Source of the DNA: Planctomycetota bacterium
GTDB taxonomy: Bacteria; Planctomycetota; UBA1135; GCA-002686595
Assembly: GCA_029259635.1 (NCBI GenBank)
Contig: JAJDEU010000032.1
Location: 62,001-126,000 of the forward strand
DNA: 64,000 nucleotides
Direction of reading: 5' to 3'
Part shown: positions 43,012 through 51,789 of the stretch, one piece after another
Position numbering within the stretch: the stretch's first letter is position 1
Layout: every line of letters starts with the position of its first letter
Position numbers and translations under genes: made by a program
Notes under the pieces: generated by a model
Seen by the model: the letters and a program-made list of their open reading frames with translations, nothing else
What the model was told of the DNA's origin: nothing
Databases searched by the model: none

Positions 43012-44445
43012 TTAACCGTTCAGCCATTCGCTGTGCACCGCACCGCGCGCTTCGTCATCGCGACGCAAGTAGGTGTGTGCGCCGAACGCATCGCGTTGTG
43101 CTTGCGTTAGGTTCTGGGGCAAGTCGTGAGTTCGGTAGGCGTCAAACCAAGCCAGACTCGCTGCGAGCGCCGGAACCGGAATGCCGCGCGCCTGCGCAAG
43201 CCCGACGACCTCGCGTAGAGCGCCGTGGTGCTTCAACATCTCCGCTTGGAATGTGGGATCTAGAATCAGATTGGCCAGCGCCGGATTGCGCTCATAGGCG
43301 GCGCGAATCGAGTCGAGTAAGCGCGCGCGAATGATGCAGCCGCCCTTCCAAATGCGAGCGGTCTCCTGAAGGTCGACTCCCCAACCGTTCTCCTCCGAGC
43401 CGACTCGAATCAGGTGCAAGCCCTGCGCGTAGGCGCAAATCTTCGCGGCGTAGAGAGCGTCGTGAACCCGGCCGACCCGATCGGCGCTGATCGAATCCTC
43501 AGCCAAGCCCTCCACCACCAGTTGCTCGCTGGCAACAACACGCTCGTCCTTCATGCTCGAAAGCACTCGCGCGTCCAACGCCGCCGCGATCGAAGGCACC
43601 GAGACGCCCATCTTAAGCGCCGACTCCACCGTCCAACGTCCGGTCCCCTTCTGCCCGGCCTTGTCGAGAACCAGCTCGACGAGCGGGCGACCGGTTTCGG
43701 AATCCATCACGCCAAAGATCTGGCCGGTGATCTCGATCAAGAACGACTCGAGCGGACCTCGGTTCCACTCGACAAAGACCTCTTCCAGCTGCTTCGCCGT
43801 CAATCCGAATCCACGCGACAAGACGTCGTAGGACTCCGCGATCAACTGCATGTCCGCGTACTCGATTCCGTTGTGCACCATCTTCACGAAGTGCCCCGCG
43901 CCCTTCGTTCCGACGTGAGTTACGCACGGTCCGGAATCGGTCTTCGCCGAGATCGCCTCCATAATCGGCCGGATCGACTCGTAGGCCGCGGCGTCACCGC
44001 CGGGCATTAGCGAAGGTCCAAAGCGCGCGCCTTCCTCGCCACCGGAGACGCCCACTCCAAAGAACCGAATACCCTTCTCCGCGAGTGCGGCTTCGCGCCG
44101 TTCGGTGTCCTCGTACCAAGTGTTTCCACCATCGATCACCACGTCGCCCTCTTCGAGTAGCGGCACGAGTGATTCAATGACGGCGTCGACGGCAGGACCG
44201 GCTTTGATCATGAGCATGATCTTGCGCGGGCGCTTCAAGCTCTGAACAAGATCCTTAGGGTCCGTCGCTCCCACAAAGTTCTTGTCGCCCTTGTCCGCCA
44301 TGAACTTGTCGACCACATCGCTGCTGCGGTTCCAAACTGCGACGGTAAAGCCGTGGTCTTCGATATTCTGCGCGAGGTTGCTGCCCATCACGCTCAGGCC
44401 GATCAATCCGAAGTCCGCGGTGTCGATCTTTTGAGAAACGCTCAT
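43012..44445 (-). CDS. gnd: 6-phosphogluconate dehydrogenase (decarboxylating)
   Basis: 477 residues, standard length. GLIGLSVMGSNLAQNIEDHG is the NADP Rossmann motif; GVSGGEEGARFGPSLMPGG and KMVHNGIEYADMQLIAE are the conserved substrate-site motifs with the catalytic Lys. It oxidises 6-phosphogluconate to ribulose 5-phosphate and CO2 in the oxidative pentose phosphate pathway. It lies downstream of zwf, pgl and a DUF4105 gene on the same strand with short gaps, so all three pathway enzymes share one gene string. Confidence 0.96.
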   Translation of the reverse strand: MSVSQKIDTADFGLIGLSVMGSNLAQNIEDHGFTVAVWNRSSDVVDKFMADKGDKNFVGATDPKDLVQSLKRPRKIMLMIKAGPAVDAVIESLVPLLEEGDVVIDGGNTWYEDTERREAALAEKGIRFFGVGVSGGEEGARFGPSLMPGGDAAAYESIRPIMEAISAKTDSGPCVTHVGTKGAGHFVKMVHNGIEYADMQLIAESYDVLSRGFGLTAKQLEEVFVEWNRGPLESFLIEITGQIFGVMDSETGRPLVELVLDKAGQKGTGRWTVESALKMGVSVPSIAAALDARVLSSMKDERVVASEQLVVEGLAEDSISADRVGRVHDALYAAKICAYAQGLHLIRVGSEENGWGVDLQETARIWKGGCIIRARLLDSIRAAYERNPALANLILDPTFQAEMLKHHGALREVVGLAQARGIPVPALAASLAWFDAYRTHDLPQNLTQAQRDAFGAHTYLRRDDEARGAVHSEWLNG

Positions 44446-44478
44446 GTCAAAGTCTTCTGATGAAGGGACGAGTTACGC

Positions 44479-45759
44479 TCATCCGGTTTTGGAACTGGCG
44501 AGAGGTGTCGGGCGAGCATGGATCGCAGCGCGCAAGGCGATGAGCAAACCGACGGGGAGAATGGCGGGCGAGAGCTCCTGGGGGATACCGAATCCCGCCG
44601 CGAACATCAAAGCCGAGAGCGCGGTCAACGCAAAATAGATTCGGAGCCAGGTCGGGCGAGAACGCCGCGCGAGAAAGATGGCCGCCAAGAGGTGAGTCGG
44701 AAGGGCCCAGCCCAAGTTCCAGTTGTCGCCCATGACGGTGTGCTCCGTCGCGCCCCACATGAAGGCGAGGAAGCAACCGGCGGCACCAACCGTGGCGAAG
44801 AGGAGCGCGTCGAAGGTTCGCGACCAGCCGCCGCGCTTGTCCTTCGAGACGAAGACGACGGCCAGAATTAAGAGAGCCCAGCAGAACGCGACGGCGTAGT
44901 CGAAGACTGCTGCCGGAACGTCGCCGTGGCCGGAGTCGAAGAGCACGCGCGTCTCCGTCACGAGAGGCTTGCCATCGAGCGTCGCGCCGTCAAACCCCGC
45001 CTTGAGATGCCGCGGTAGAAACCAGCTCTCTTCGATGCTCGCCTCTCGGTCCAATCTCGAACCCAGAAGTAGCGAAAAGCCGAGCTTGAGCCAGGGCATC
45101 GACAGGATGTGCTCGTCGAGCAGAGTGCGAAAGGTCCTGGGTTCATAGGGTCCATCCGGCATGACCAGACCGTCCCCCAAGACCGCCTCAAATATGTCGA
45201 TGACGCGCGTCGAGCAGTTGTCGAACAAGAAGTCGTAGCGATAGGTCCGGTTCTCGGGTTGCGCTTTCGTGAGCAGCGCGCTGTATAACTCTTGGCGTTG
45301 CTCGATGGTCAAATCGAAGACTTGCTCGACGGTCGTGCGGTTCTGCGAATTCGACATCTCGAGCGAGCTCTCATGGGGAAAGATTCCCAACATGTAATCC
45401 AGCTCGCCGAACAAGAACTTCGTAACGAACCCCGGCCCGAATTCGAACACGCCGTAGTTGAATGACACGTCGAAGCCACGGGTCGGATCGACAAAGCGAA
45501 CGGCGGTGTGGCCGAAGAGGTTCGAAACACTGTCGCCGGGAGCCGTCGTAATCAGCGACACTTGCGCCGCGTCGGAGAGACGCGTGGGCAGTTGCGCCGC
45601 AACGATCGCCTCTGAGCTTAACAGCGCGAGGGCAACCATCAGCCAGCGAGCGGCTACGCGCCGGATAGGATTCAACGAGAGCACGTTGAGTAGGAAGCCG
45701 CCAAGGGACCGAAGATGCAAGCACAGGCGCGTTAACGCGGAGGTGGAATTGGCGATCAC
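44479..45759 (-). CDS. DUF4105 (Lnb N-terminal periplasmic domain) membrane protein
   Basis: 426 residues. A signal/anchor segment (RWLMVALALLSSEAIVAA) is followed by the DUF4105 domain: TTAPGDSVSNLFGHTAVRF contains the conserved His and FLFDNCSTRVIDIF the conserved Cys, the dyad of a papain/NlpC-P60-like fold. The C-terminal third has about four transmembrane helices. It may act on peptidoglycan or lipoproteins (the Lnb lipoprotein N-acyltransferase family shares this domain). It overlaps pgl by 4 bases (ATGA), so it is embedded within the pentose phosphate genes despite an unrelated predicted location. Confidence 0.82.
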   Translation of the reverse strand: MIANSTSALTRLCLHLRSLGGFLLNVLSLNPIRRVAARWLMVALALLSSEAIVAAQLPTRLSDAAQVSLITTAPGDSVSNLFGHTAVRFVDPTRGFDVSFNYGVFEFGPGFVTKFLFGELDYMLGIFPHESSLEMSNSQNRTTVEQVFDLTIEQRQELYSALLTKAQPENRTYRYDFLFDNCSTRVIDIFEAVLGDGLVMPDGPYEPRTFRTLLDEHILSMPWLKLGFSLLLGSRLDREASIEESWFLPRHLKAGFDGATLDGKPLVTETRVLFDSGHGDVPAAVFDYAVAFCWALLILAVVFVSKDKRGGWSRTFDALLFATVGAAGCFLAFMWGATEHTVMGDNWNLGWALPTHLLAAIFLARRSRPTWLRIYFALTALSALMFAAGFGIPQELSPAILPVGLLIALRAAIHARPTPLASSKTG

Positions 45760-46481
45760 GACTGCGGGAGCCGCTCGGCGGCGGGCTCGTCCAAGATCCA
45801 GTGCCGAGTCTGTCCGTCCTCTACCGGCCGAGCCAATCGAACCGGCGTCGACATGGAATCTCCGAGGTCGTCCATTGCGCGAGCCAGTGCTTCCGCTTTT
45901 CCGGCACCGGATCCGAGAACCAGGATTCGATGTGCGGCACGCAAAACGGCCGGCGCGAGAGTAATGCGCTTCGGCGGCGGCTTGGGCCCGATCACTGCCA
46001 AGACGCTGCGGTCCTCCTCCGAGATCGAGGCCTGGCCCGGGAAGAGCGACGCTGTATGTCCGTCTTCACCGACGCCCAGGATGATTAGGTCGAAGCGCGC
46101 GGGCAAGAGTGCCGCGTAGCGCTCGGCCTCCGCTTCCAGATCCGGCGCCTCGCCGTGCATGCGATGAACCGCTGCAAAGTTCCCGATCCCAACCGGGTCG
46201 ATCAGAGTTTGGCGCGCCTCGCGATAGTTGCTGTCCGGATCGTCGGGCCCCACGGCTCGTTCATCACCGAAGTAGAGCGCGACTCGATTCCAAGGCAATG
46301 GCTTCGCTCGATGCCGCGCCGCAAGCTCGGCGTACACGGGACCCGGAGTCGAACCGCCCGCCAGCGCGATGGAAAACTCGTGCTCAGCATTCACTTCGGA
46401 TCGGAGCAATGCCTCGATCCAATCCGCCGCGCGCACAATCAGCGCGGCCTTATCCTCCACGATTTCGAGCTCGGGGCGCAT
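45756..46481 (-). CDS. pgl: 6-phosphogluconolactonase
   Basis: 241 residues from ATG 46481, which overlaps the zwf stop (ATGA). FSIALAGGSTPGPVYAELA, VALYFGDERAVGPDDPDSNYREA and LIILGVGEDGHTASLFPG are the three signature blocks of the lactonase branch of the glucosamine-6-phosphate isomerase superfamily. It hydrolyses 6-phosphogluconolactone. Gene order between zwf and gnd confirms the role. The upstream frame extension lies inside zwf and is rejected. Confidence 0.95.
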   Translation of the reverse strand: MRPELEIVEDKAALIVRAADWIEALLRSEVNAEHEFSIALAGGSTPGPVYAELAARHRAKPLPWNRVALYFGDERAVGPDDPDSNYREARQTLIDPVGIGNFAAVHRMHGEAPDLEAEAERYAALLPARFDLIILGVGEDGHTASLFPGQASISEEDRSVLAVIGPKPPPKRITLAPAVLRAAHRILVLGSGAGKAEALARAMDDLGDSMSTPVRLARPVEDGQTRHWILDEPAAERLPQS

Positions 46482-48022
46482 CAGCCGAGCGGCAACCAAC
46501 GGCGCCCGTCGCGCGCGAGCATCAGGTCCGATTCGCTGGGCCCCATGCCGCCCTTCTCGTAGATCGGAATGCTCTCGAACTTGGAGTCCTGCCAACGCTG
46601 AAGGATCGGGTCGCAGAACTGCCAAGAGTGCTCGACCTCATCGTGACGCGCAAACAGAGTCGCATCACCGCGCATGGCGTCGAGCAAGAGTCGCTCGTAG
46701 GCTTCCGGCGCTTGCTTGTCGAAGGCTTCCGAGTAGGAGAAGTCCATCGTCACGCCGCCGACCGACAGGTCCTCGCCGGGAATTTTACTGGCGATGTCGA
46801 TCGAGATGCCTTCATCCGGTTGAAGCCGCAGCTTAAGCACGTTGCCGGGAATCAGCTGGCAGACCTCGCGGTCGCCATACAGGCAGAACGGAATCGACTT
46901 GAAGTGAAAGCTCACTTCGGTGACGCGCTTACCGAGACCTTTACCGGCGCGCAAGTAAAACGGAACTCCCTGCCAGCGCCAGTTGTCGATGTACGCGCGC
47001 ATCGCGACGTAGGTCGCCGCCAGCGAATCCGACTGCACGCCGGGCTCCCCTCGATAAGCGTCGTACTGCCCGCGCACCACGTGCGTATCGACTTCGTGCG
47101 CGTTGATGCGCCGCAGCGAGCGGAGCGCCTGTGCTTTCATATTTCGAATCTCGTCGGCCTCCATCGAGACCGGCGGCTCCATCGCGCACAGAGCGAGGAC
47201 TTGCAGAAGGTGATTCTGAACGATGTCGCGCAGGACACCGGTCTCCTCATAGAACGCGCCGCGTCCCTCGACGCCGATCGACTCGGCCATCGTGATCTGG
47301 ACATGGTCGATGTGGTTGCGGTTCCAGAGCGGCTCAAAGATCGTGTTGCCGAAGCGGAAGACCAAGATGTTCTGGACGGTCTCTTTCCCGAGGTAGTGGT
47401 CGATTCGGTAGATCTGGTTCTCGTCGAGCACCTCGTGGACCAACCGATTGAGCTCGACCCCCGAAGCCAGGTCGTGACCGAAAGGCTTCTCGACGATGAC
47501 GCGCGACCACGGTGAAGCCTCGGAGCCGAAAGCGTGCTTGACGAGCCCCGACTCGCGCAGATTGAGGAGGCTCGGCTTGAACGCGCTCGCCGGTGTCGAC
47601 AGATAGAACAAGCGATTGCCACCGGTCCCGGCGGCGGCTTCGACTCGCTCGATCTCGCGCGCCAAGTTTTTGTAGGCCTCCGGATCGTCGATATTTCCCG
47701 CGACCGCGTGGATGCGCGACGAAAAATCCTTCCAGACCTCCTCGTCGATCGGCTGGGTGCGAGAGAACTCGCCCAGGGACTGGCGCAATCGCTCGCGCAG
47801 CTCCTCCGCCGACTTGGCCGAGCGCGAGAAACCCACCAGAGCAAAATTCTCGGGCAGGGCACCGCTCGCGGCCAGGTTGTAGAGCGCGGGAATCAGCTTG
47901 CGCCGCGCGAGATCACCGGTGACGCCAAACAGTACAGCGACGCACGAATCCGGCTTGCGGGCCATGGCGAGCGGCTGAGCGCTCGTCGTCTTCGTGCCGA
48001 TATGAACGGGAGAGTTGGACAT
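46481..48022 (-). CDS. zwf: Glucose-6-phosphate 1-dehydrogenase
   Basis: 513 residues from ATG 48022. FGVTGDLARRKLIPALYNLA is the NADP-binding motif, RIDHYLGKE holds the catalytic His and Lys, and FVLRAGKGL-type (FYLRAGKGLGKRVTE) is the substrate-site phrase. It opens the oxidative pentose phosphate pathway, producing NADPH. It is the first gene of the zwf-pgl-DUF4105-gnd operon and starts 41 bases from a divergent FAD dehydrogenase gene, so the two share a promoter region. Confidence 0.96.
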   Translation of the reverse strand: MSNSPVHIGTKTTSAQPLAMARKPDSCVAVLFGVTGDLARRKLIPALYNLAASGALPENFALVGFSRSAKSAEELRERLRQSLGEFSRTQPIDEEVWKDFSSRIHAVAGNIDDPEAYKNLAREIERVEAAAGTGGNRLFYLSTPASAFKPSLLNLRESGLVKHAFGSEASPWSRVIVEKPFGHDLASGVELNRLVHEVLDENQIYRIDHYLGKETVQNILVFRFGNTIFEPLWNRNHIDHVQITMAESIGVEGRGAFYEETGVLRDIVQNHLLQVLALCAMEPPVSMEADEIRNMKAQALRSLRRINAHEVDTHVVRGQYDAYRGEPGVQSDSLAATYVAMRAYIDNWRWQGVPFYLRAGKGLGKRVTEVSFHFKSIPFCLYGDREVCQLIPGNVLKLRLQPDEGISIDIASKIPGEDLSVGGVTMDFSYSEAFDKQAPEAYERLLLDAMRGDATLFARHDEVEHSWQFCDPILQRWQDSKFESIPIYEKGGMGPSESDLMLARDGRRWLPLG

Positions 48023-48063
48023 GCTGGGCTCCTTCTTGCGCGACACTCTGCCACAATGCCCCC

Positions 48064-49734
48064 ATGCCCCAGAAGGCTCAACTGACTTATCCGCCCTCCG
48101 AAGAGCCGCCGGCAACGAGCGACGAGCGGTCTCTAAAGATTGCGGCCGCGAAAAAGCTCGGGCTCGATCCGCGTTCGATCGTCGCCGCACGCACATCGCG
48201 AATCTCCTTCGACGCGCGCCGCCGGCATCGGGTCTGGCGCGTGACGGTCGAGGTCTGGACGAAAGACGACGAGGCTCCGCCCGAGCGAGTCACCGCACCG
48301 CCGACCTTCGCGGAAGCCGAGCGGGACGCTCCCCACGTCGTTGTGATCGGAAGCGGCCCGGCAGGATTGTTTTGTGCGCTCGATCTCCTGGCCGCCGGCG
48401 TTCGTGTCACTCTGCTCGAGCGCGGGCGCGACGTTCAGACGCGGCGCAAGCCGATCGCAAAATTGCATCGCGGCGAGCCGGTGGATGTGAACTCCAACTA
48501 CTGCTTCGGCGAAGGCGGAGCCGGAACCTATTCCGATGGGAAGCTCTACACGCGCAGCGGTAAGAAGGCCGACATTCGCGGGATTCTCGAGACGCTCGTC
48601 GCCCACGGCGCTCCGGAAGAGATTCTGTCGAGTTGGCGTCCCCACGTCGGATCGAATCGACTGCCGGAAGTTGTCGCGTCGATGCGCGAGACGATTCTGA
48701 GGTCGGGCGGGGTCGTGCGGTTTGGCTGCTTGGCGGAGGAGCTCGAGACGGGTGGCGACCGGCGTCGCGTGCAAGCGGTTCGGGTACGGGAGCTGGACAC
48801 GGATAAGTGTGAACGGATCGCGTGTGATTCCGTCGTCTTGGCCACCGGACACAGCGCTCTCGACGCGCTTCAGATGGCCGAGCGCGCGGGAGCCACGCTC
48901 GAACCCAAGGGCTTCGCGATGGGCGTTCGCATCGAGCACCCGCAACCGTGGCTGGACGAGCGTCAGTACGGCGGCTTGCGCGGCGACAACTCGCTGCCCG
49001 CCTCCTTCTACGAGCTCACGACGGAAGTCGAAGGACGCGGCGTCTACAGTTTTTGCATGTGTCCGGGCGGCTTCATCGTCCCGACCACCGTCGCTCCCGA
49101 CCGGCTCGTGCTCAACGGCATGAGCCTCTCGCGCCGCGACTCTCCCTTCGCCAATTCGGGCATGGTCGTCGCCATCAATCCCGAGGATTGGTGTGGTGCG
49201 CGCGGCACCGAGTGGGGCTGGGACAAGCTGCTGGCGGAGAGCGGAGACGAACGCGCTCTCCCCGATCAACCCGCGGACGATCCGCTCTTCGGTGTCCGGC
49301 TGCAGCATGCCCTCGAGCGCCGCGCCTGCGCTCTTGGTGGCGGATCCTATCGGGCGCCGGCGCAGAGAGCCGACGTGGTGGCGGAGGGAGGTGGGAGTTC
49401 GGCGCCGACCCTGCCGACCAGCTACCGCCCCGGGGTGACCGCGGTGGACCTCGCCGAGCTCTTTCCGACCGGCATGGCGGAGCGGCTTCGAAGAGCGCTT
49501 CCCGACTTTGATGCGCGAATTCCGGGATTCTCCGCGGAAATTGGTCAGCTGCTTGGCGTCGAGACGAGGACGAGTTCCCCAGTGCGTATAGCGCGCGATT
49601 CCGAGAGTTACGAGGCCCGTTCGATTTCCGGTTTATTTCCCTGCGGCGAAGGAGCGGGGTTCGCTGGAGGCATCGTTTCCGCCGCCATAGACGGGCGTCG
49701 CGTCGCCGCTGCGGTCGTGCGTTCTCGCACCTAA
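48064..49734 (+). CDS. NAD(P)/FAD-dependent dehydrogenase (COG2509-like)
   Basis: 556 residues. About 85 N-terminal residues (small alpha-beta domain, SLKIAAAKKLGLDPRSI) precede the FAD motif VVVIGSGPAGLFCALDL. NSNYCFGEGGAGTYSDGKLYTR, ATGHSALDAL, and FPCGEGAGFAGGIVSAAIDG are the conserved blocks of the uncharacterised FAD-dependent dehydrogenase family found widely in bacteria. The substrate is unknown for the family. It is divergent from zwf by 41 bases, so co-regulation is possible. Confidence 0.85.
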   Translation: MPQKAQLTYPPSEEPPATSDERSLKIAAAKKLGLDPRSIVAARTSRISFDARRRHRVWRVTVEVWTKDDEAPPERVTAPPTFAEAERDAPHVVVIGSGPAGLFCALDLLAAGVRVTLLERGRDVQTRRKPIAKLHRGEPVDVNSNYCFGEGGAGTYSDGKLYTRSGKKADIRGILETLVAHGAPEEILSSWRPHVGSNRLPEVVASMRETILRSGGVVRFGCLAEELETGGDRRRVQAVRVRELDTDKCERIACDSVVLATGHSALDALQMAERAGATLEPKGFAMGVRIEHPQPWLDERQYGGLRGDNSLPASFYELTTEVEGRGVYSFCMCPGGFIVPTTVAPDRLVLNGMSLSRRDSPFANSGMVVAINPEDWCGARGTEWGWDKLLAESGDERALPDQPADDPLFGVRLQHALERRACALGGGSYRAPAQRADVVAEGGGSSAPTLPTSYRPGVTAVDLAELFPTGMAERLRRALPDFDARIPGFSAEIGQLLGVETRTSSPVRIARDSESYEARSISGLFPCGEGAGFAGGIVSAAIDGRRVAAAVVRSRT

Positions 49735-50052
49735 AACCCCGGTCGATTTCGGGGATCCAAGCGGGGCAGCCGCACCCCCCTGAACCTGCTCGCTTTCGTG
49801 GAACTCCGCCGGGGCCTGCTCAGTCCAAGCCAGTACGAGACCACCTTTGGAGGTGCCCGGCGACGGAGGACAGCTCTCGGAGAAAGGAACGAACTCAGGA
49901 GCGTTCCCGATGACCGAGGACTGACGAACAGAGACCATCGCGGGGCACCTCCCTCTTTTAAGCGGACCTCGACGTTGGTTGCCCTCCGTCGGTCGCGCCA
50001 GGGCGAGCAGCCTCATAGCAGCGGAGCACGCTCAGCTGCTAACATCGCTCGC
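49735..50052 (+). other. 318-bp gap with a small hairpin
   Basis: The only structure seen is a weak 5-bp stem just past the FAD dehydrogenase stop (CCCCG 49737-49741 against CGGGG 49750-49754), possibly a termination aid. An in-frame extension of the phosphatase gene through this gap exists, but it is Arg/Ser-rich and lacks family similarity. Promoter elements for the phosphatase presumably lie here but are not recognisable. Confidence 0.45.
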
Positions 50053-50532
50053 GTGAACTCCCAACTCGAAACAGCACTTCGTTCCTCTAAGGGCATCGCC
50101 TTTCTCTGCTCTGGCAACATGATTCGCTCGGCCTTCGCGCACCTCTACGCGCGGCACCTCGAATGCCCTCTGCCCGTCCGGTCCGCGGGAACGATCTACG
50201 AGAACACGAGCATTCATCCGGAGACCGCCGCCAATTTGGTCGGCCGCGGCGTCAACAGCGGCTGGACTCTGGCGTTCCAACCCACCCACGTCTCGCAGCT
50301 CCTGCCTCAGCTCGATCCGAGTACCGTGATCTTCGGAATGAAGCACGAGCACTTGCTGGCGCTGCCCGCAACCTCAGCTCTCACGCGACAGTCCTTCTTG
50401 CTGACGAACATCATCGACCGCGAGGAAGAGCTCGCCGACCCGATGTTCGAAGGCGGACTCGAGCGCGTCCTGGACTCGATCGCCCACTGCATCGAGAAGC
50501 TCGTCGAGCACCTCAACTCGCGCTCGATCTAG
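50053..50532 (+). CDS. Low-molecular-weight protein tyrosine phosphatase-like protein
   Basis: 159 residues from GTG 50053, the start placing the active site at the usual depth. CSGNMIRSA (Cys19, Arg25) is the C-x5-R-S phosphate loop, and ADPMFEGG near residue 130 supplies the Asp-Pro general acid pair. SIHPETAANLVGRGVNS matches the family helix preceding the substrate pocket. It should dephosphorylate tyrosine residues, or act in arsenate-type chemistry as some relatives do; no BY-kinase or arsenic gene is nearby. It converges with ferrochelatase, one base between stops. Confidence 0.85.
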   Translation: MNSQLETALRSSKGIAFLCSGNMIRSAFAHLYARHLECPLPVRSAGTIYENTSIHPETAANLVGRGVNSGWTLAFQPTHVSQLLPQLDPSTVIFGMKHEHLLALPATSALTRQSFLLTNIIDREEELADPMFEGGLERVLDSIAHCIEKLVEHLNSRSI

Positions 50533-50533
50533 A

Positions 50534-51583
50534 TCAGAGTTTGCAGTCCTGCAGCGACGCCCAGTCCGCTTCCGTCGCTTGCACGAGCGCGGCCACCGCT
50601 TCCACCCAGGGGCGTGTGGCGTTGAGCGACGGAATCATGTCGAGGGTTTCGCCGCCCGCGCTGCGGAAGTCCTCCGCGGCGCGCAGGCCGATCTCTTCGA
50701 GTGTCTCGAGGCAGTCCGCCACAAAAGATGGGCAGTAGACCGCGAGCTTCCGAACGCCTTGATTCGCGAGTTCGACGACGACTTGGTCGGTGTAGGGTCC
50801 GAGCCAGGGCGTCTTGCCGAGTCGGGATTGAAAGCTCACGCTCCACTTCTCCGGCTCCAGCTCTAGCCGACTCGCGATCCCGCGCGCGGTGGCCATGCAG
50901 TGCGCGCGATAGCAGGAGCTGTTGACCTCGGTGATCTCCGCGCAGCAATCTCTGGTTGCCAAACAATGAGTGCCCGAAGGATCCGCGTCGCGAATAAAGC
51001 TCTCGGGCAGGCCGTGAAAGCTGAACAAGACGTGATCGGGTTGGCTCTCATCTAGAGCGCCGCGGCCGACCTCCGCGAAGCTCGAGAGGAAGCCCGGATC
51101 GCTGTGGAACGGTGGGACGATCGCAATGTCATTCGGTTGCCAATGTGCCCGTGAGACTTCTCGGATTCGTTCCAGGATGGAGCCGAAGGTCGCGCCTGAG
51201 AATTGCGGGAACAGCGGCATGGCGATCACGCGCTCGCAGCCCGCTTCCCAGAGCTCCTCGAACCCTTGCTCGATGGACGGCGTTCCGTAGCGCATTGCGA
51301 GGCTGACTGTCTTCCCCTCTAGAAGCGGCTTCAACCGCTCTTGAAGTTCACGACTGTAGACCATCAGCGGCGAACCCTCCTCACTCCAGATTGCCGCATA
51401 GGCCTCCGCCGACTTTTTCGGTCGAGTCGGCAAGATCACGAGGTTGACCAAGAGCCAGCGCGGAATCGGCGCGAGGCCGAGCACTCCGGGGTCGCTCAGG
51501 AATTCGCGTAGGAAGCGCCGAACCTCGGGCACTCGTGGAGCATCCGGCGTTCCCAGATTGATCAGGAGGACACCTGTCTTCAC
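50534..51583 (-). CDS. hemH: Ferrochelatase
   Basis: 349 residues from GTG 51583 (MKTGVLLINLGTPDAP), chosen because GGAG lies 5 bases upstream; GTG 51613 would add ten residues. MKTGVLLINLGTP, the Lys-rich YAAIWSEEGSPLMVYSR, LFPQFSGATFGS, and LFSFHGLPESFI with the metal-binding His are family motifs. It inserts ferrous iron into protoporphyrin IX (or coproporphyrin III in some bacteria). A C-x-AHC segment (CYRAHC) could suggest an iron-sulfur site but is not a known requirement. No other haem gene is adjacent. Confidence 0.94.
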   Translation of the reverse strand: MKTGVLLINLGTPDAPRVPEVRRFLREFLSDPGVLGLAPIPRWLLVNLVILPTRPKKSAEAYAAIWSEEGSPLMVYSRELQERLKPLLEGKTVSLAMRYGTPSIEQGFEELWEAGCERVIAMPLFPQFSGATFGSILERIREVSRAHWQPNDIAIVPPFHSDPGFLSSFAEVGRGALDESQPDHVLFSFHGLPESFIRDADPSGTHCLATRDCCAEITEVNSSCYRAHCMATARGIASRLELEPEKWSVSFQSRLGKTPWLGPYTDQVVVELANQGVRKLAVYCPSFVADCLETLEEIGLRAAEDFRSAGGETLDMIPSLNATRPWVEAVAALVQATEADWASLQDCKL

Positions 51584-51789
51584 AACGACTCCGTTATCAC
51601 GGTCCACACGCACCGACGACTCGTCGATTCCGTGAGACGTCGAGCGGGAGTCCGACCGTTTGATTGGCCATCCGAGTCCTATGATGCAAAGCCTTCACTG
51701 CGGGGAAGCATGATCGTTTAGGAACCGGATTTCAACCCGCTCGAATCCCGCCAACCGATCTGCAGAGGAGCGTTCGCCCGCCTCGCCGT

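Noticed and set aside
50534..51613. Longer ferrochelatase start at GTG 51613
   Set aside because: The GTG at 51583 has a GGAG ribosome binding site at the right distance and gives the typical N-terminus of the family.
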